Source: an uncultured Collinsella sp. (GTDB taxonomy: Bacteria > Actinomycetota > Coriobacteriia > Coriobacteriales > Coriobacteriaceae). Taken from it: 29,852 bases of DNA. Positions 6,975 to 15,530 of this stretch are shown piece after piece (within the stretch, counting starts at the first letter, position 1; each line of letters begins with the position of its first letter). The position numbers and the translations under genes were made by a program. The notes under the pieces are model-generated. The model did not search any database, was not told the DNA's origin, and saw nothing but the letters and a program-made list of their open reading frames with translations. The DNA lies in assembly GCA_900543605.1 (NCBI GenBank), contig UQSK01000022.1:1-29852 (forward strand), in the 5' to 3' direction.

Positions 6975-7739
6975 ATGCTGCTCCCCGATTCCAAGACCGA
7001 GCTCGTCCGTCGCGGCAACAAGGTCGTTTACGACCTGGGCGACAAGATCGTCAAGGTCTTTAACGAGACCAAGCCCGTCTCCGACGTGTTCAACGAGGCT
7101 TTGAATCTTGCCCGCATCAACGAGTGCGGCATCCGCAGCCCCAAGGCTCTCGAGGTTTCTCAGCTCGAGAACGCCAACGGCTGGGCGCTCGTGACCGAGA
7201 AGGTTCCGGGCACCACGCTTGCCGAGAAGATGACTGCCGAGCCCCAGCGCTTTGGTGAGTACCTCGAGATGTTCGTCGACCTCCAGATCGAGATCCACGG
7301 CTACACCTCCCCGCTGCTCAACCGTCAGCGCGATAAGTTCGCCCGCATGATCGACAGCCTCGATCAGCTCAATGCCACTACGCGCTACAACCTTCAGGAG
7401 CGTCTGGACGGCATGACCAAGGAGTTCAAGGTCTGCCACGGCGACTTCAACCCCTCCAACGTCATCGTCGGCGAGGACGGCCAGCTGTACGTCTGCGACT
7501 GGGCACATGCCACCCAGGGCTCCCCTGCTGCCGACGTTGCCACCACCTACCTGCTCTTTGCCCTCAACAGCAAGGATCAGGCCGAGGCCTACCTGGAGCT
7601 CTACTGCGACCGCGCCGACATGCCCATGCAGGTCGTGCGTCAGTGGACGAGCATCGTCGCCGCTTCCGAGCTCGCTCGTAAGCGCAACGTGAACGATGAG
7701 TTCCTTAAGAACTGGATCGACGTCGTCGATTATCAGTAA
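6975..7739 (+). CDS. Aminoglycoside phosphotransferase/choline-kinase-fold protein
   Basis: A 254-residue protein of the APH/choline-kinase (protein-kinase-like) superfamily, cytoplasmic with no signal or membrane segment. The catalytic loop HGDFNPSN (155-162) has the family's catalytic Asp and metal-binding Asn. The following DW pair (175-176) is the metal-binding Asp of the DFG-equivalent. The N-terminal lobe has a conserved-looking Lys in KIVKVFNE (24-31). Family members phosphorylate small hydroxylated molecules such as choline, sugars, homoserine, fructosamine or aminoglycosides; the substrate cannot be told from sequence. The ATG at 6975 follows GAAAGGATG. It lies 87 bases after adhE with only a weak terminator between, so co-transcription is possible. 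There is no sign that it is a transferred resistance gene: its base composition matches its neighbours. Confidence 0.75.
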   Translation: MLLPDSKTELVRRGNKVVYDLGDKIVKVFNETKPVSDVFNEALNLARINECGIRSPKALEVSQLENANGWALVTEKVPGTTLAEKMTAEPQRFGEYLEMFVDLQIEIHGYTSPLLNRQRDKFARMIDSLDQLNATTRYNLQERLDGMTKEFKVCHGDFNPSNVIVGEDGQLYVCDWAHATQGSPAADVATTYLLFALNSKDQAEAYLELYCDRADMPMQVVRQWTSIVAASELARKRNVNDEFLKNWIDVVDYQ

Positions 7740-7775
7740 TATCTGAGCGATTCATTTCGCATCGGAGGCACAAAG

Positions 7776-7816
7776 GGAAACCCCGCAGCTCGAATGGGCT
7801 GTGGGGTTTTCCTTTT
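7776..7816 (+). terminator. Intrinsic terminator after the kinase gene
   Basis: CCCCGCAGC (7781-7789) pairs with GCTGTGGGG (7798-7806), extended by flanking A and T tracts, and is followed by TTTTCCTTTT. The A-run on the other side means it could also work on the minus strand. Confidence 0.85.
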
Positions 7817-7837
7817 AGCTACTAAAGATTCTTAGAC

Positions 7838-7883
7838 GCAAAAGCGGCCCTGCACCTCTCCCTCGAGAGACGCAGGGCCGCTT
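7838..7883 (-). terminator. Intrinsic terminator after proS
   Basis: A perfect 12-pair stem (7842-7853 with 7872-7883) with an 18-base loop, followed on the minus strand by TTTT. It ends the long minus-strand gene run just downstream of the proS stop codon and meets the plus-strand terminator from the other side. Confidence 0.85.
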
Positions 7884-7912
7884 CGTAAGCGCACTCAACG
7901 CAGCGGGCTCAA

Positions 7913-9634
7913 TTAACGGCGTGCTGCCTTCACAAGCTCAGCGACCTTGGCGACGACCTCATCGATCGCCACATCCTCGCGCTCGCCCGTAGCACGGTCC
8001 TTGAGCTCAACGGTACCGTTCTTAAGACCGCGCTTGCCCAGAATCACCTGATACGGGAAGCCCATAAGGTCGTTGTCAGCAAACTTAAAGCCGGGGCGCT
8101 CGTCGCGGTCATCCACGACAACCTCGATACCCTCGGCGCACAGGCCATCAACAATCTGCTCGCAAACGGTCGCGCACTCCTCCTTCTTGGGATCGAGCGG
8201 AATCACCGCGACCTCGTACGGAGCGACAGAGACCGGCCAGACGATACCGTGCTCATCATTGTGCTGCTCCACGACGGCAGCGAGCGAGCGGGACACACCA
8301 ACGCCGTAGCAGCCCATGATAAGCGGCTTCTCCTTGCCGTCCTCGTCCATAAAGGTGGCACCCATGGCCTCGGAATACTTGGTGCCCAGCTGGAACACCT
8401 GGGAGACCTCGATGCCGCGGGCAGCAGAGAGCGGCTTGCCGCAGTGCGGGCAGGGATCGCCGGCAACGACGGTGACCAGGTCGGCCCACTCGTCGACGGT
8501 AAAGTCGCGCTCAGGGCAGGCGCCGGTAAAGTGATAGTCGACCTCGTTGGCACCGCAGGCCCACTGCTTGGACTGGCGCAGGCTCTCGTCACAGACCAGA
8601 CGAATACCCTCGGGCAGGTTAACCGGTCCGATAAAGCCCTTATGCAGGCCGTAGGTCTGGAGCTCCTCGTCGGTCATCATGCGATAGCCCTTGCCAAAGA
8701 CGTGCTCGGCCTTGCAGTCGTTGAGCTCATGATCGCCCGGAACGATGGCCACAACGGGCTTGCCCTCGGCATCGATCAACGCCAGGGACTTGCGCGTGCC
8801 GTTCTCGGGGAACCTGAAGAACTTGGCAACGGCCTCGATGGTGCCCATGCCCGGAGTCTCGACCTTGGTGAGCGTACCGTCGCCGGGGCCCTCGGTCACG
8901 ACAACCTTAGTGCTTGCCGCTTCGTCATCGGCAGCAAAGCCGCAGTCGTCGCAGTAGACCAGCGAAGCCTCGCCGGCCTCTGCCAGCGCCATGTACTCGA
9001 CGGAGGTGTCGCCGCCGATCTCGCCGGAATCGGCGACGACGGGCAGAGCCTTGATGTAGCAGCGCTCGCAGATGTTGGCGTACGCCTGCTTCATCTTGTC
9101 GTACTCCTCCTGCAGGCTCTCCTGCGTGGCGGAGAAGCTGTAGGCGTCCTTCATGATGAACTCACGGCCGCGCATCAGGCCAAAGCGAGGACGGAACTCA
9201 TCGCGGAACTTATCCTGGATGTGATAGAGATTCACCGGCAGCTGTTTGTAGGAACGCAGCTCATTGCGCACCAGGGCAGTCACGGTCTCCTCGTGCGTGG
9301 GACCGAGCACGAACTCGCGTCCGTGGCGGTCATCAAAGCGCACGAGCTCCTTGCCATAAGCATCGATACGGCCGGACTCACGCCACAGCTCGGCATCGAC
9401 CATGATGGGCATCATGAGCTCCTGGGCGCCGGCAGCATCCATCTCGTCGCGCACGATGTTCTCGATCTTACGAATCGAGCGCCACGCGAGCGGCAGATAG
9501 GAATAGAGACCGGCGGCCTCCTTGCGGATCATGCCGGCACGAAGCAGCAATCGATGGCTCGCAAGCTCGGCGTCGGCCGGATCCTCTTTGAGCGTCGGAG
9601 CATACAGCTTAGACATATACATTGCTCGAGTCAT
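7913..9634 (-). CDS. proS: Prolyl-tRNA synthetase, bacterial type with editing domain
   Basis: Class II synthetase that charges tRNA-Pro in the cytoplasm. The 573-residue length matches the long bacterial form carrying the INS domain, which hydrolyses mischarged Ala-tRNA-Pro between motifs 2 and 3 (about residues 225-400). Visible signatures are GPTHEE (111-116), motif 2 FRDEFRPRFGLMRGREF (143-159), motif 3 GCYGVGVSRSLAA (441-453) and a C-terminal anticodon-binding domain (about 470-573). CxxC pairs at 228-231 and 395-398 are noticeable. The ATG at 9634 directly follows the ispG stop (TAAATG), with GAGGAG inside the ispG 3' end. It is the last gene of the run, followed by a strong terminator. 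Confidence 0.97.
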   Translation of the reverse strand: MTRAMYMSKLYAPTLKEDPADAELASHRLLLRAGMIRKEAAGLYSYLPLAWRSIRKIENIVRDEMDAAGAQELMMPIMVDAELWRESGRIDAYGKELVRFDDRHGREFVLGPTHEETVTALVRNELRSYKQLPVNLYHIQDKFRDEFRPRFGLMRGREFIMKDAYSFSATQESLQEEYDKMKQAYANICERCYIKALPVVADSGEIGGDTSVEYMALAEAGEASLVYCDDCGFAADDEAASTKVVVTEGPGDGTLTKVETPGMGTIEAVAKFFRFPENGTRKSLALIDAEGKPVVAIVPGDHELNDCKAEHVFGKGYRMMTDEELQTYGLHKGFIGPVNLPEGIRLVCDESLRQSKQWACGANEVDYHFTGACPERDFTVDEWADLVTVVAGDPCPHCGKPLSAARGIEVSQVFQLGTKYSEAMGATFMDEDGKEKPLIMGCYGVGVSRSLAAVVEQHNDEHGIVWPVSVAPYEVAVIPLDPKKEECATVCEQIVDGLCAEGIEVVVDDRDERPGFKFADNDLMGFPYQVILGKRGLKNGTVELKDRATGEREDVAIDEVVAKVAELVKAARR

Positions 9635-10717
9635 TTATTTCTCCTCAATAAGCTTGTCGACCTCGGCCATAAGCGCGTCGACAATTTGGTCCTCAGCTAC
9701 TTTACCAATGATCTGGCCGTGCGAAAAGAGCAGGCCCTGACCTCGTCCGCAGGCAACGCCCAAGTCGGCGTCAGAGGCCTCGCCGGGGCCATTGACCGCA
9801 CATCCCATCACGGCAATCGAAAGCGGCGCAGAGTAGTTCTTAAGCCGCTCGGTGACCTCCTCGGCGATAGGAATGAGGTTGACCTGGCAGCGAGCGCATG
9901 TGGGGCACGAGACGATCTCGGGACCGCGGCGGCGAAGGCCGAGCGACTGCAAGATACCCCAGGCGACCGGCGGCTCCTCGATCGGATCGGCCGTGAGCGA
10001 GACGCGCATGGTGTCACCGATACCCTCAGACAGCAGGATACCAAGGCCCACGGAGCTCTTGATGGTGCCCTGCAGCTTGGTACCCGCCTCGGTTACGCCC
10101 AGGTGAAGCGGAACGTGGGGAATCTCGCGCGAAAGGGCACGATAGGTGTCGAGCGTCGTTGACACGCTATGCGCCTTGGCGGAAAGCACGATATTGGTAA
10201 AGCTGCGATCCTCAAAATGTTTGACGAAACGCTCGCTCGACATCACGAGCTTTTCGGGTTGCGTAAGGTCGTCGCGCTCGGCGATATCCTGCTCAAGCGA
10301 ACCGGCATTGACGCCGATACGAATCGCACAGCCCGCGGCACCCGCAGCATCGATCACCGCGTCAACCTTAGCCCAATCGCCGATATTGCCGGGATTGATG
10401 CGAAGCTTGGCGGCACCGGCCTCCACAGCGCCAATGGCCAGCTTGTAATTAAAGTGGATATCCGCAACGATCGGCACCGGAGACTCGGCACAAATCGTGC
10501 GGAAACCCTCAAGCGCGGCCTCGGTGGGCACGCTCACGCGCACGATATCGCAGCCAGCCTGCGCCAACGCGCGCACTTGCGCAAGCGTTGCCTGGGCGTC
10601 GGCGGTATCGGTGCAGGTCATGGACTGAACCACCACCGGCGCGCCGCCACCGATCTGCACGCCGCCCACATGCACGGGGCGCGTCAGCTCGCGCGGCAAA
10701 GGATGGGATAAAGACAA
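9635..10717 (-). CDS. ispG: 4-hydroxy-3-methylbut-2-enyl diphosphate synthase IspG (GcpE)
   Basis: Iron-sulfur enzyme that reduces methylerythritol cyclodiphosphate to HMBPP in the MEP isoprenoid pathway. About 360 residues. The [4Fe-4S] ligands are visible as CPTC (C271, C274) and C306 in AVMGCAVNGPGEA, with the conserved Glu (E313) in the last motif. The start is a TTG at 10717, chosen because AGGGGAG lies 8 bases upstream; a GTG at 10726 sits too close to that ribosome site. The ribosome site overlaps the rseP stop at 10731. Sharing an operon with dxr and rseP is common in bacteria. The start choice is the only real uncertainty. Confidence 0.95.
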   Translation of the reverse strand: MSLSHPLPRELTRPVHVGGVQIGGGAPVVVQSMTCTDTADAQATLAQVRALAQAGCDIVRVSVPTEAALEGFRTICAESPVPIVADIHFNYKLAIGAVEAGAAKLRINPGNIGDWAKVDAVIDAAGAAGCAIRIGVNAGSLEQDIAERDDLTQPEKLVMSSERFVKHFEDRSFTNIVLSAKAHSVSTTLDTYRALSREIPHVPLHLGVTEAGTKLQGTIKSSVGLGILLSEGIGDTMRVSLTADPIEEPPVAWGILQSLGLRRRGPEIVSCPTCARCQVNLIPIAEEVTERLKNYSAPLSIAVMGCAVNGPGEASDADLGVACGRGQGLLFSHGQIIGKVAEDQIVDALMAEVDKLIEEK

Positions 10718-10730
10718 TCCAAACACTCCC

Positions 10731-12092
10731 CTACAGAATAAATCGAAGGATGTCGGAACGAAGCATATAGACAAACAGCAGCGCAAAGAGTGCGATGCCC
10801 ACATAGCTCACAATCGTCTGGACCTTGAGCGGAAGCTCGCGGCCCGCGATTTTTTGAATGATCTCGATAACCAGCTTACCGCCATCGAGCGGTGGGATGG
10901 GCAGCAGGTTCATAAAGCCAAGCGAGAACGAAATGAGGGCGGCAAACGTCAAGAACGTCGCGGGACCGGCTGCCGCCGCCTGAGAAGACATGACGCTGAT
11001 GCCCACAATCGAGGAGGACTGATCGAGTATCTCCATCGTATGCTGCGGCTGCAGCAGGCGCATCACGCCCTCAGCTGTCTGCTGAACATAGGAGAACGAC
11101 AAGCGAGCCGACGTAATGAGGTCCAAATGGACCACTTGCGTGGAGGCATAAACGCCCAAACGCTCGCCCTCCTTGAGCGCAACCGAGGTCGAAAGATTCT
11201 TGCCGCCGCGCTGGTACTCAATGGCGAAATCGCCCTGACCTGCAGCCTTGCCGACGGCATCATATACATCCATCCAGCTAGAGCAGGACACGCCGTCGAC
11301 CGAAAGAATTGCGTCACCGGCCTCGATGCCCGCCTTGGCAGCAATTGAGCCTTCGTCGACCTGACCGATCACATTGCTATCGACCGGAACCGATACGCCG
11401 GCGACAGAGTAGATGCTCATAAGCAGCAAAAAACCCGTCAGAATATTGACGAGAATACCCGCGAGCAGCATAAAGGCACGCTTGAGAAAACCCTGTCCCA
11501 GATAGGTATGCGAACGCTCCTGCTCAAGAAACTCCGAAGCGGCTACCGGCAGCTCCCACACATCGCCCTCGGCAGTTGCATGCTCTCGATCAAACCGGCG
11601 GCCGTCAAAGGTGGTATATCCTGCAGCGTCGCGCGGCAGCGTCTGGTACCTAACCGGATAGTAGCTGGGTGAAGGCTTCTCCCCTTCCTCGTACCAAGGC
11701 GCAATGGAACCCCAGCCCAAAAGCAAGGCACAAGCCTCGAGAACATCCTCCTCGGGCAGCTCCAGCTCGACGGAAAGATCTGCAACCGAAACGCGACCAT
11801 GACGATAGATCGCCGCAAGCACACGGTCGGCGCACGAGGCATCGGTCGGGTCCATACCGCAGATAGCGGCATAACCACCCAGCAGCAGCGGCGTCACGCC
11901 AAACTTGGTACCGATGCGACGCGACGTATGGTGAATGTCGAAGCGGCACGGCAGGCCCAAGAAAAACTCGGTGACACGCACGCCGCACGCACGAGCCGCC
12001 AAAAAGTGGCCGCCCTCATGCAGAAACACGAGGACGGATAGCATCAAAAGGCCCCAAAAAACCGAGGAAAGAACACTCAGAACAGTATCCAT
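10731..12092 (-). CDS. rseP: Site-2 metalloprotease (RseP/RasP family) with an inserted domain
   Basis: Membrane-embedded zinc protease that cuts substrates such as anti-sigma factors or signal-peptide remnants within the membrane. The 453-residue product has the zinc motif HEGGH (25-29) in the first membrane helix and a PDZ domain (about 235-315). The second active-site motif PPLDGG (400-405) is near the C-terminus, and other membrane helices lie at about 205-230, 378-398 and 425-445. Unusually, about 110 residues (82-195) are inserted between the first half-site and the second membrane helix. The first part of this insert looks like a winged helix. The ATG at 12092 has an AAGGATT ribosome site about 13 bases upstream, a loose spacing. 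It lies between dxr and ispG, 17 bases after the dxr stop codon. Confidence 0.93.
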   Translation of the reverse strand: MDTVLSVLSSVFWGLLMLSVLVFLHEGGHFLAARACGVRVTEFFLGLPCRFDIHHTSRRIGTKFGVTPLLLGGYAAICGMDPTDASCADRVLAAIYRHGRVSVADLSVELELPEEDVLEACALLLGWGSIAPWYEEGEKPSPSYYPVRYQTLPRDAAGYTTFDGRRFDREHATAEGDVWELPVAASEFLEQERSHTYLGQGFLKRAFMLLAGILVNILTGFLLLMSIYSVAGVSVPVDSNVIGQVDEGSIAAKAGIEAGDAILSVDGVSCSSWMDVYDAVGKAAGQGDFAIEYQRGGKNLSTSVALKEGERLGVYASTQVVHLDLITSARLSFSYVQQTAEGVMRLLQPQHTMEILDQSSSIVGISVMSSQAAAAGPATFLTFAALISFSLGFMNLLPIPPLDGGKLVIEIIQKIAGRELPLKVQTIVSYVGIALFALLFVYMLRSDILRFIL

Positions 12093-12109
12093 AAAACGAA
12101 AAGCAATCC

Positions 12110-13303
12110 TTACGATGAGGAACGGGTTGCAGCAAGCACCTCGGCGGCCTTGGCGCGAGCCCACGTATCGATATCGCGAAGCTGCTCAAACGATGCGACC
12201 GCCTGCGTATCGTGTGCATCCATGCAGGACTCAACGATGCGATCGATATCGGTAAAGGTACAGGCATCGTGCAGGAAGGCATCGACGGCAACTTCGTTGG
12301 CGGCATTCAGCACGCACGGCATGGTGCCACCCGTCTTGCCGGCACGCTCGGCCAGCGCCAGGCAGCGGAACGTGTCCATATCGGCCGCGTCGAAGGTAAG
12401 CTGCCCCAACACACGAAAATCGATTCTCGGCGCCGGAGTATCCCAGCGCTCGGGATACGAAAAGGCAAACTGGATGGGAATGCGCATGTCGGACGCACCG
12501 AGATGCGCCATCACGGAGCCGTCGGCAAACTCGACCATCGAATGAATCTTTGACTGACGCTGAACGACCACGTTGATAAAGTCGAGGTCGCAACCGAACA
12601 GATGCATCGCCTCGATACGCTCCAGGCCCTTGTTCATAAGAGTCGCGGAGTCGATGGTGATCTTAGCGCCCATGGCCCACGTGGGATGTGCCAGCGCATC
12701 GGCGCGTGTCACGCGATTGAGCTCGTCGCGCGTACGACCAAAGAACGGACCACCCGAGCAAGTGAGCCAAATACAGTGAGCCTCGCGCGGATTCTCCCCC
12801 AGATAGCACTGGTAGATGGCGGAGTGCTCGGAGTCGACCGGGATAAGCTGGCCCGGCTGCGCCAACGGCATCAGCAAGTCACCGCCAACGACGAGCGACT
12901 CCTTATTGGCGAGGGCAAGGCGCTTGTTCGAGGTCAGCGCCGCGTGGCTCGCTTCAAGCCCGGCAGCGCCCACAATGGCAACAAGCACACAGTCGACGTC
13001 ATCGCGACGTGCGAGCTCACAAACTGCCTGCGCACCAACACCGAGCTCGGTGCCCTCGGGCAGCTCCTGCAGCACAGCGTCCGCACCATGGGCAACATCG
13101 GCCACGGCAACGGCCGGAACCGAGAATTCGCGGGCAAACGCAACGAGCTCCGAAGTGCTGGAGTTAACGGACAGCGCCGTCACCTGCAATCGATCGGCAT
13201 GCTGACGGCATACATCGAGTGCCTGCGTTCCGATAGAGCCCGTACAACCCAGGATGGCAACGCGAAGGTGTCCATCAGGGCCATACGTCGTCTGGAATGA
13301 CAT
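12110..13303 (-). CDS. dxr: 1-deoxy-D-xylulose 5-phosphate reductoisomerase Dxr (IspC)
   Basis: Rearranges and reduces DXP to MEP with NADPH, the committed step of the non-mevalonate isoprenoid pathway and the target of fosmidomycin. The 397-residue protein has the NADPH motif GCTGSIG (19-25), LANKESLV (131-138), the metal-binding PVDSEH (155-160, D157 and E159) and MNKGLE (223-228, E228). The ATG at 13303 overlaps the cdsA stop by one base (TAATG) and follows GGAGGCG, so translation is probably coupled to cdsA. With ispG two genes downstream it supplies isoprenoid precursors used by uppS in the same run. Confidence 0.97.
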   Translation of the reverse strand: MSFQTTYGPDGHLRVAILGCTGSIGTQALDVCRQHADRLQVTALSVNSSTSELVAFAREFSVPAVAVADVAHGADAVLQELPEGTELGVGAQAVCELARRDDVDCVLVAIVGAAGLEASHAALTSNKRLALANKESLVVGGDLLMPLAQPGQLIPVDSEHSAIYQCYLGENPREAHCIWLTCSGGPFFGRTRDELNRVTRADALAHPTWAMGAKITIDSATLMNKGLERIEAMHLFGCDLDFINVVVQRQSKIHSMVEFADGSVMAHLGASDMRIPIQFAFSYPERWDTPAPRIDFRVLGQLTFDAADMDTFRCLALAERAGKTGGTMPCVLNAANEVAVDAFLHDACTFTDIDRIVESCMDAHDTQAVASFEQLRDIDTWARAKAAEVLAATRSSS

Positions 13304-14193
13304 TACAGCACGCCTCCGATCATCAAAAGTAGCTGCGCGGTAATGCAACCAAAAATAAGCGAGTCGCTACGGTCGAGCATGCCGCCATGACCCGGAATAA
13401 GGTTGCCGGAATCCTTGACGCCCACGCCACGCTTGATGCGCGACTCGATGAGGTCGCCGATAACGCCCAAGATGGACACGACCACGCCGCACAGCAGCGC
13501 ATAGGGCAAGCTCAGCTTATAGAAATGCGTCGCCCACAAAATGAGCCAGATGAGAACCGAACCCAAGATGCCACCGACAAAGCCCTCCCAGCTCTTTTTG
13601 GGAGAGATCTTGGGGACCATCTTGTGCTTGCCGATACGGCTGCCCACGATGTAGGCAAACGAATCGGAGACCCAGAGAGACGCGCAAACGCCCACCGAAA
13701 GCAGGGCGCCGGCAAAACCGGGCACGGCATCGCGCAGCAGCACGATGGCCGACAACATAAAACCGGTGTAGATAGGACCCATGAGTGTCACAGCTACATC
13801 GGATATGCGGGTACGCGCCGACCAGACATACCAAATACCCACCGCAAGCATCAGAGCAAAAAGCAAGGCATTCAACAGCAGCGAGTCGCCCAGCGCCGAG
13901 AGCGGAAAGAGCACGGCGGCAGCGATACCCAGGCGCTCGTTGGCCACCTTGCCATCGAGCTTCGTCATGCGGAAAAACTCATAGCAGCACAGGCCGCTCA
14001 TGACGGAGACGAAGATGGCGGTGGGAACGATACCCAAAACCAGGCAGAGAATAAATACAACAGCGTAGACGATACCTGCGGCGGCGCGGGTAATAAAGCC
14101 GGCCAACCACGAAGTCGTAGCCGCGCCGCTCTTGGCGGAAGGCGCCTTGGGAGTTGACGTCTTGGGAGCAGACGCCTTGGGACGATCGGACAC
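13303..14193 (-). CDS. cdsA: Phosphatidate cytidylyltransferase CdsA
   Basis: Integral membrane enzyme making CDP-diacylglycerol from phosphatidate and CTP, the branch point for phospholipids. The 296-residue product begins with a Lys/Pro/Ser/Ala-rich cytoplasmic tail (1-30), followed by about seven or eight hydrophobic segments. The C-terminal family signature runs from SRIKRGVGVKDSG (about 251-263) to PGHGGMLDRSDS (about 267-278), with the metal-binding Asp residues. The start is a GTG at 14193 with GAGGAGG 7-8 bases upstream. The gene begins 2 bases after the uppS stop and ends overlapping the dxr start. Confidence 0.95.
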   Translation of the reverse strand: MSDRPKASAPKTSTPKAPSAKSGAATTSWLAGFITRAAAGIVYAVVFILCLVLGIVPTAIFVSVMSGLCCYEFFRMTKLDGKVANERLGIAAAVLFPLSALGDSLLLNALLFALMLAVGIWYVWSARTRISDVAVTLMGPIYTGFMLSAIVLLRDAVPGFAGALLSVGVCASLWVSDSFAYIVGSRIGKHKMVPKISPKKSWEGFVGGILGSVLIWLILWATHFYKLSLPYALLCGVVVSILGVIGDLIESRIKRGVGVKDSGNLIPGHGGMLDRSDSLIFGCITAQLLLMIGGVL

Positions 14194-14195
14194 GA

Positions 14196-14990
14196 TTAAG
14201 CCTCCTCGGTCTTGCTCAGTCCACCAAACCTACGGTCGCGGCCCTGGTAGGCCAAAATGGCGTCGACAAGACCCCAACGATCAAAGTCGGGCCAATAGGT
14301 ATCGGTGACATAAAACTCAGAATAGGCAACCTGCCACAGCAGATAGTTCGAAAGGCGAAGCTCGCCGGAGGTGCGAATCACAAGCTCCGGATCGGGCAGT
14401 CCGGCGGTGTACAGATGCGAAGCAACCATATCATCGTCGATAGCGGCGGGATCGATCTTGCCGGCGGCGGCATCGAGCGCGATCTGACGGACAGCACGGG
14501 TGATCTCGGCACGGGCGCCGTAGTTGACGGCAAGCGCCAGCGTCATGCCGGTGTGGTCGGCACACTCGGCAAGACCTCGCTCAAAGACATCGCGGGTCTT
14601 CTTAGGCAGTGCGGAAATATCGCCCAAAAAGACAACGCGCACGTTTTCGCGCTTAAGCAGCGGCAACTCATCGATAAACGTCTTGGCAAACAAATGCATC
14701 AAAACGTTGACCTCGTGCTGCGGACGGTTCCAGTTTTCGGTGGAAAACGCATAGGCCGAAAGGACGTCGACGCCCAAGCGCACGCATGCGGTAATAATCT
14801 CGCGCAGGGAGACGATACCGGCCTTGTGGCCCTCGGTGCGGGCAAGACCGCGCGCCGTGGCCCAGCGACCGTTACCGTCCATGATGCACGAGATATGATG
14901 CGGAATCTTATTGAGGTCAAGGTCGGAAAAACCGACGCCCGCAGGGGCGTCGGCAAAGTACTCGACCAGTTTGTTCTCGTCGTATTGCAC
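14196..14990 (-). CDS. uppS: Undecaprenyl (cis-isoprenyl) diphosphate synthase UppS
   Basis: Adds isopentenyl units in cis to make the C55 lipid carrier for peptidoglycan and other wall polymers. It is 264 residues long. The catalytic Asp lies in IMDGNGRWA (about 36-44). Other signatures are GHKAG, YAFSTENWNRP (about 79-89) and the C-terminal RTSGELRLSNYLLWQ (about 209-223) and SEFYVTDTYWPDF motifs that bind the diphosphate and magnesium. The start is a GTG at 14990 after GGAGAT, one base past the frr stop. The isoprenoid carrier step sits beside dxr and ispG of the precursor pathway. Confidence 0.96.
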   Translation of the reverse strand: MQYDENKLVEYFADAPAGVGFSDLDLNKIPHHISCIMDGNGRWATARGLARTEGHKAGIVSLREIITACVRLGVDVLSAYAFSTENWNRPQHEVNVLMHLFAKTFIDELPLLKRENVRVVFLGDISALPKKTRDVFERGLAECADHTGMTLALAVNYGARAEITRAVRQIALDAAAGKIDPAAIDDDMVASHLYTAGLPDPELVIRTSGELRLSNYLLWQVAYSEFYVTDTYWPDFDRWGLVDAILAYQGRDRRFGGLSKTEEA

Positions 14991-14991
14991 C

Positions 14992-15528
14992 TTAGATCTC
15001 CATGACCTCGGCTTCTTTTTCCTTCAGAAGCTCCTCGACCTTGGCAACATACTCATCGGTATACTTCTGGACCTTGGCCTGCTCGCGACGGACATCATCC
15101 TCGGTGAGCTCTTCGTCGCGCTCGAGCTTGTTGTTAAAGTCACGACGGATGTTACGGATTGAGACCTTGGCCTGCTCGGCATACTCGCGGCACTCCTTGA
15201 CGAGCTCGCGACGACGCTCCTCGGTGGGAGCCGGGAACGGCAGACGCACGACGGTACCGTCAGAGTTGGGAGTAATGCCCAGATCGGAAGCGCTGATAGC
15301 CTTCACGATTGCGTTGACGAGCGCCTTGTCCCAGGGTTCGATGAGCAGCATGTGAGCCTCGGGGGTCTTAACGGCGGCAACCTGGGTAACCGGCGTGGGA
15401 ACACCGTAGTAATCGACCGAAATGTCGGACAGAATGTTAGCGTTGGCGCGGCCCGTGCGAACCTTGGAGAAGTTGTGCTTGAGGGACTCGAGCGACTTGT
15501 CCATGTGGGCGGTGATGTTCTCTGCCAT
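14992..15528 (-). CDS. frr: Ribosome recycling factor
   Basis: Splits post-termination ribosomes together with EF-G. The 178-residue product is slightly shorter than the usual 185. Family features are SLESLKHNFSKVRTGRANANIL near the N-terminus (helix of domain I, residues about 12-33), PLPxx-type domain II (VRLPFPAPTEERRRELVK region, about 98-115) and the long C-terminal helix with DDVRREQAKVQKYTD. The ATG at 15528 follows GGAGGATTAAGC, 2 bases after the pyrH stop. rpsB-tsf-pyrH-frr is one of the most conserved bacterial gene orders. Confidence 0.97.
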   Translation of the reverse strand: MAENITAHMDKSLESLKHNFSKVRTGRANANILSDISVDYYGVPTPVTQVAAVKTPEAHMLLIEPWDKALVNAIVKAISASDLGITPNSDGTVVRLPFPAPTEERRRELVKECREYAEQAKVSIRNIRRDFNNKLERDEELTEDDVRREQAKVQKYTDEYVAKVEELLKEKEAEVMEI

Positions 15529-15530
15529 GC

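Noticed and set aside
6975..7739. Acquired aminoglycoside-resistance gene
   Set aside because: The catalytic motifs are general to the superfamily, base composition matches the neighbours, and no mobile-element sequence is near.
8249..10162. 637-codon open frame on the plus strand opposite proS and ispG
   Set aside because: Antisense to two certain genes, crosses their junction, and has low-complexity composition; a codon-bias shadow.
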